A stretch of DNA of 11,094 nt from Propionibacterium sp. (GTDB lineage: Bacteria > Actinomycetota > Actinomycetes > Propionibacteriales > Propionibacteriaceae). The notes below the pieces were generated by a model. That model did not search any database. It was not told the DNA's origin and was given only the letters and a program-made list of their open reading frames with translations. The translations under genes and the position numbers were made by a program. Position 1 is the stretch's first letter, and each line of letters starts with the position of its first letter. Where the stretch lies: NCBI GenBank assembly GCA_012837465.1, contig DURG01000155.1, positions 1 to 11,094 on the forward strand. Reading direction: 5' to 3'. This document shows, piece after piece, positions 10,679 to 11,094 of this stretch.

Positions 10679-11094
10679 ATGAGCCGCACCCGCCGCCACG
10701 TCGCCTCCATCGCCGCAGCAGCCGCCACCTTCGGTGCGCTCGACGCGGTGTGGATCAGCCAGGTCGCCCTCCCGCTGTACCGCAAGGAGATCCCGGAACT
10801 GCTGGCCGACTCCCCCGACCCGGTGCCAGCCATCCTCTTCTACCCCGCCTTCACGGCCGCCCTCAGCCACCTGGCGGTGCGCCCCGACGAGGAGCGCGGC
10901 GCCGCGGTGCGCGTGCGGGACGGCGCGATCTTCGGCGGGATCGCCTACGCCACCTACAGCCTCACCGGCAAGGCGGTCCTCAAGGACATGACCTGGCCCG
11001 CCGCGCTCGCCGACTTGGGCTGGGGCATCGCCGTCGGCGCGGCCATGGCCGGAGCGGCGCACCTCGCGTTGAAGACACGCTGGGCGCGTGGCTC
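10679..11094 (+). CDS. DUF2177 family membrane protein (3' end outside window)
   Basis: The ATG at 10679 opens 138 codons that are still open at the window edge, so only a short tail is missing relative to the family's usual length of about 130-145 residues. Segments typical of DUF2177 are visible: 'FGALDAVWISQVALPLYRKEIPELLAD' (residues 18-44), 'PAILFYPAFTAALSHLAVRP' (49-68), 'GAIFGGIAYATYSLTGKAVLKDMTW' and 'LADLGWGIAVGAAMAGAAHLAL'. These form about four membrane helices. The family is widespread and of unknown function. In the third segment 'ATYSLTG' stands where many homologues have ATYDLTN. It has a good promoter of its own and is divergent from the phosphatase gene, with 112 bp between them. 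Confidence 0.85.
   Translation, partial: MSRTRRHVASIAAAAATFGALDAVWISQVALPLYRKEIPELLADSPDPVPAILFYPAFTAALSHLAVRPDEERGAAVRVRDGAIFGGIAYATYSLTGKAVLKDMTWPAALADLGWGIAVGAAMAGAAHLALKTRWARG

Noticed and set aside
10567..10833. N-terminal extension of the phosphatase to 315 residues
   Set aside because: It would cover the divergent promoter region and part of the DUF2177 gene; the -10 box and family N-terminus fit the start at 10566.

Overview
The window is a chromosomal stretch of a high-GC Gram-positive bacterium. The GC-rich codon use, the rpsF-ssb-rpsR-rplI ribosomal operon, actinobacterial-type accessory proteins and repeated -10 hexamers (TANNNT) lying 6-7 nt before start codons all point to Actinomycetota. 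The gene mix suggests Propionibacteriales or a relative; that lineage call is a guess from memory, not a search. No phage, plasmid, transposase, CRISPR array, tRNA or rRNA is visible.

Layout. (1) 1-3289, plus strand: the C-terminal half of an MFS exporter, a complete single-chain iron-sulfur L-serine dehydratase, and a UDP-glucose 4-epimerase. (2) 3444-4072, minus strand: a MmcQ/YjbR-family protein and a 61-residue zinc-ribbon protein. The latter is transcribed divergently, across 49 bp, from an adenosine-deaminase-like hydrolase (4122-5198, plus). (3) 5336-7107, minus strand: the ribosomal/replication operon rpsF-ssb-rpsR-rplI, read from right to left and closed by a strong hairpin terminator at 5288-5315. 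(4) 7199-9001, minus strand: two pairs of overlapping, probably translationally coupled genes. One pair is a conserved hypothetical with a 3-TM protein; the other is a rhodanese with a membrane-anchored SGNH hydrolase. (5) 9103-10566, minus strand: a protein-tyrosine-phosphatase-like enzyme followed by an SDR-fold protein that lacks the catalytic Tyr/Lys. (6) 10679-11094, plus strand: a DUF2177 membrane protein that runs to the window edge.

Most of the genes are core housekeeping or metabolic. The noteworthy part is between them. Two gap-free copies of a roughly 65-bp palindromic element (3300-3364 and 9024-9088) share an outer box and a central TGTGGA/TCCACA core. Their middle base pairs differ in a compensated way, so the pairing itself looks conserved. 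A second palindrome type, centred on CTAG, occurs twice 30 bp apart at 5186-5238 and supplies the stop codon of the deaminase-like gene. A third, nested inverted repeat lies between the serine dehydratase and galE genes. All three abut gene 3' ends. Other points are a cluster of probable leaderless genes, a zinc-ligand-free S18 in the main ribosomal operon, and changed active-site or specificity residues in the SDR, GalE and deaminase-like proteins.
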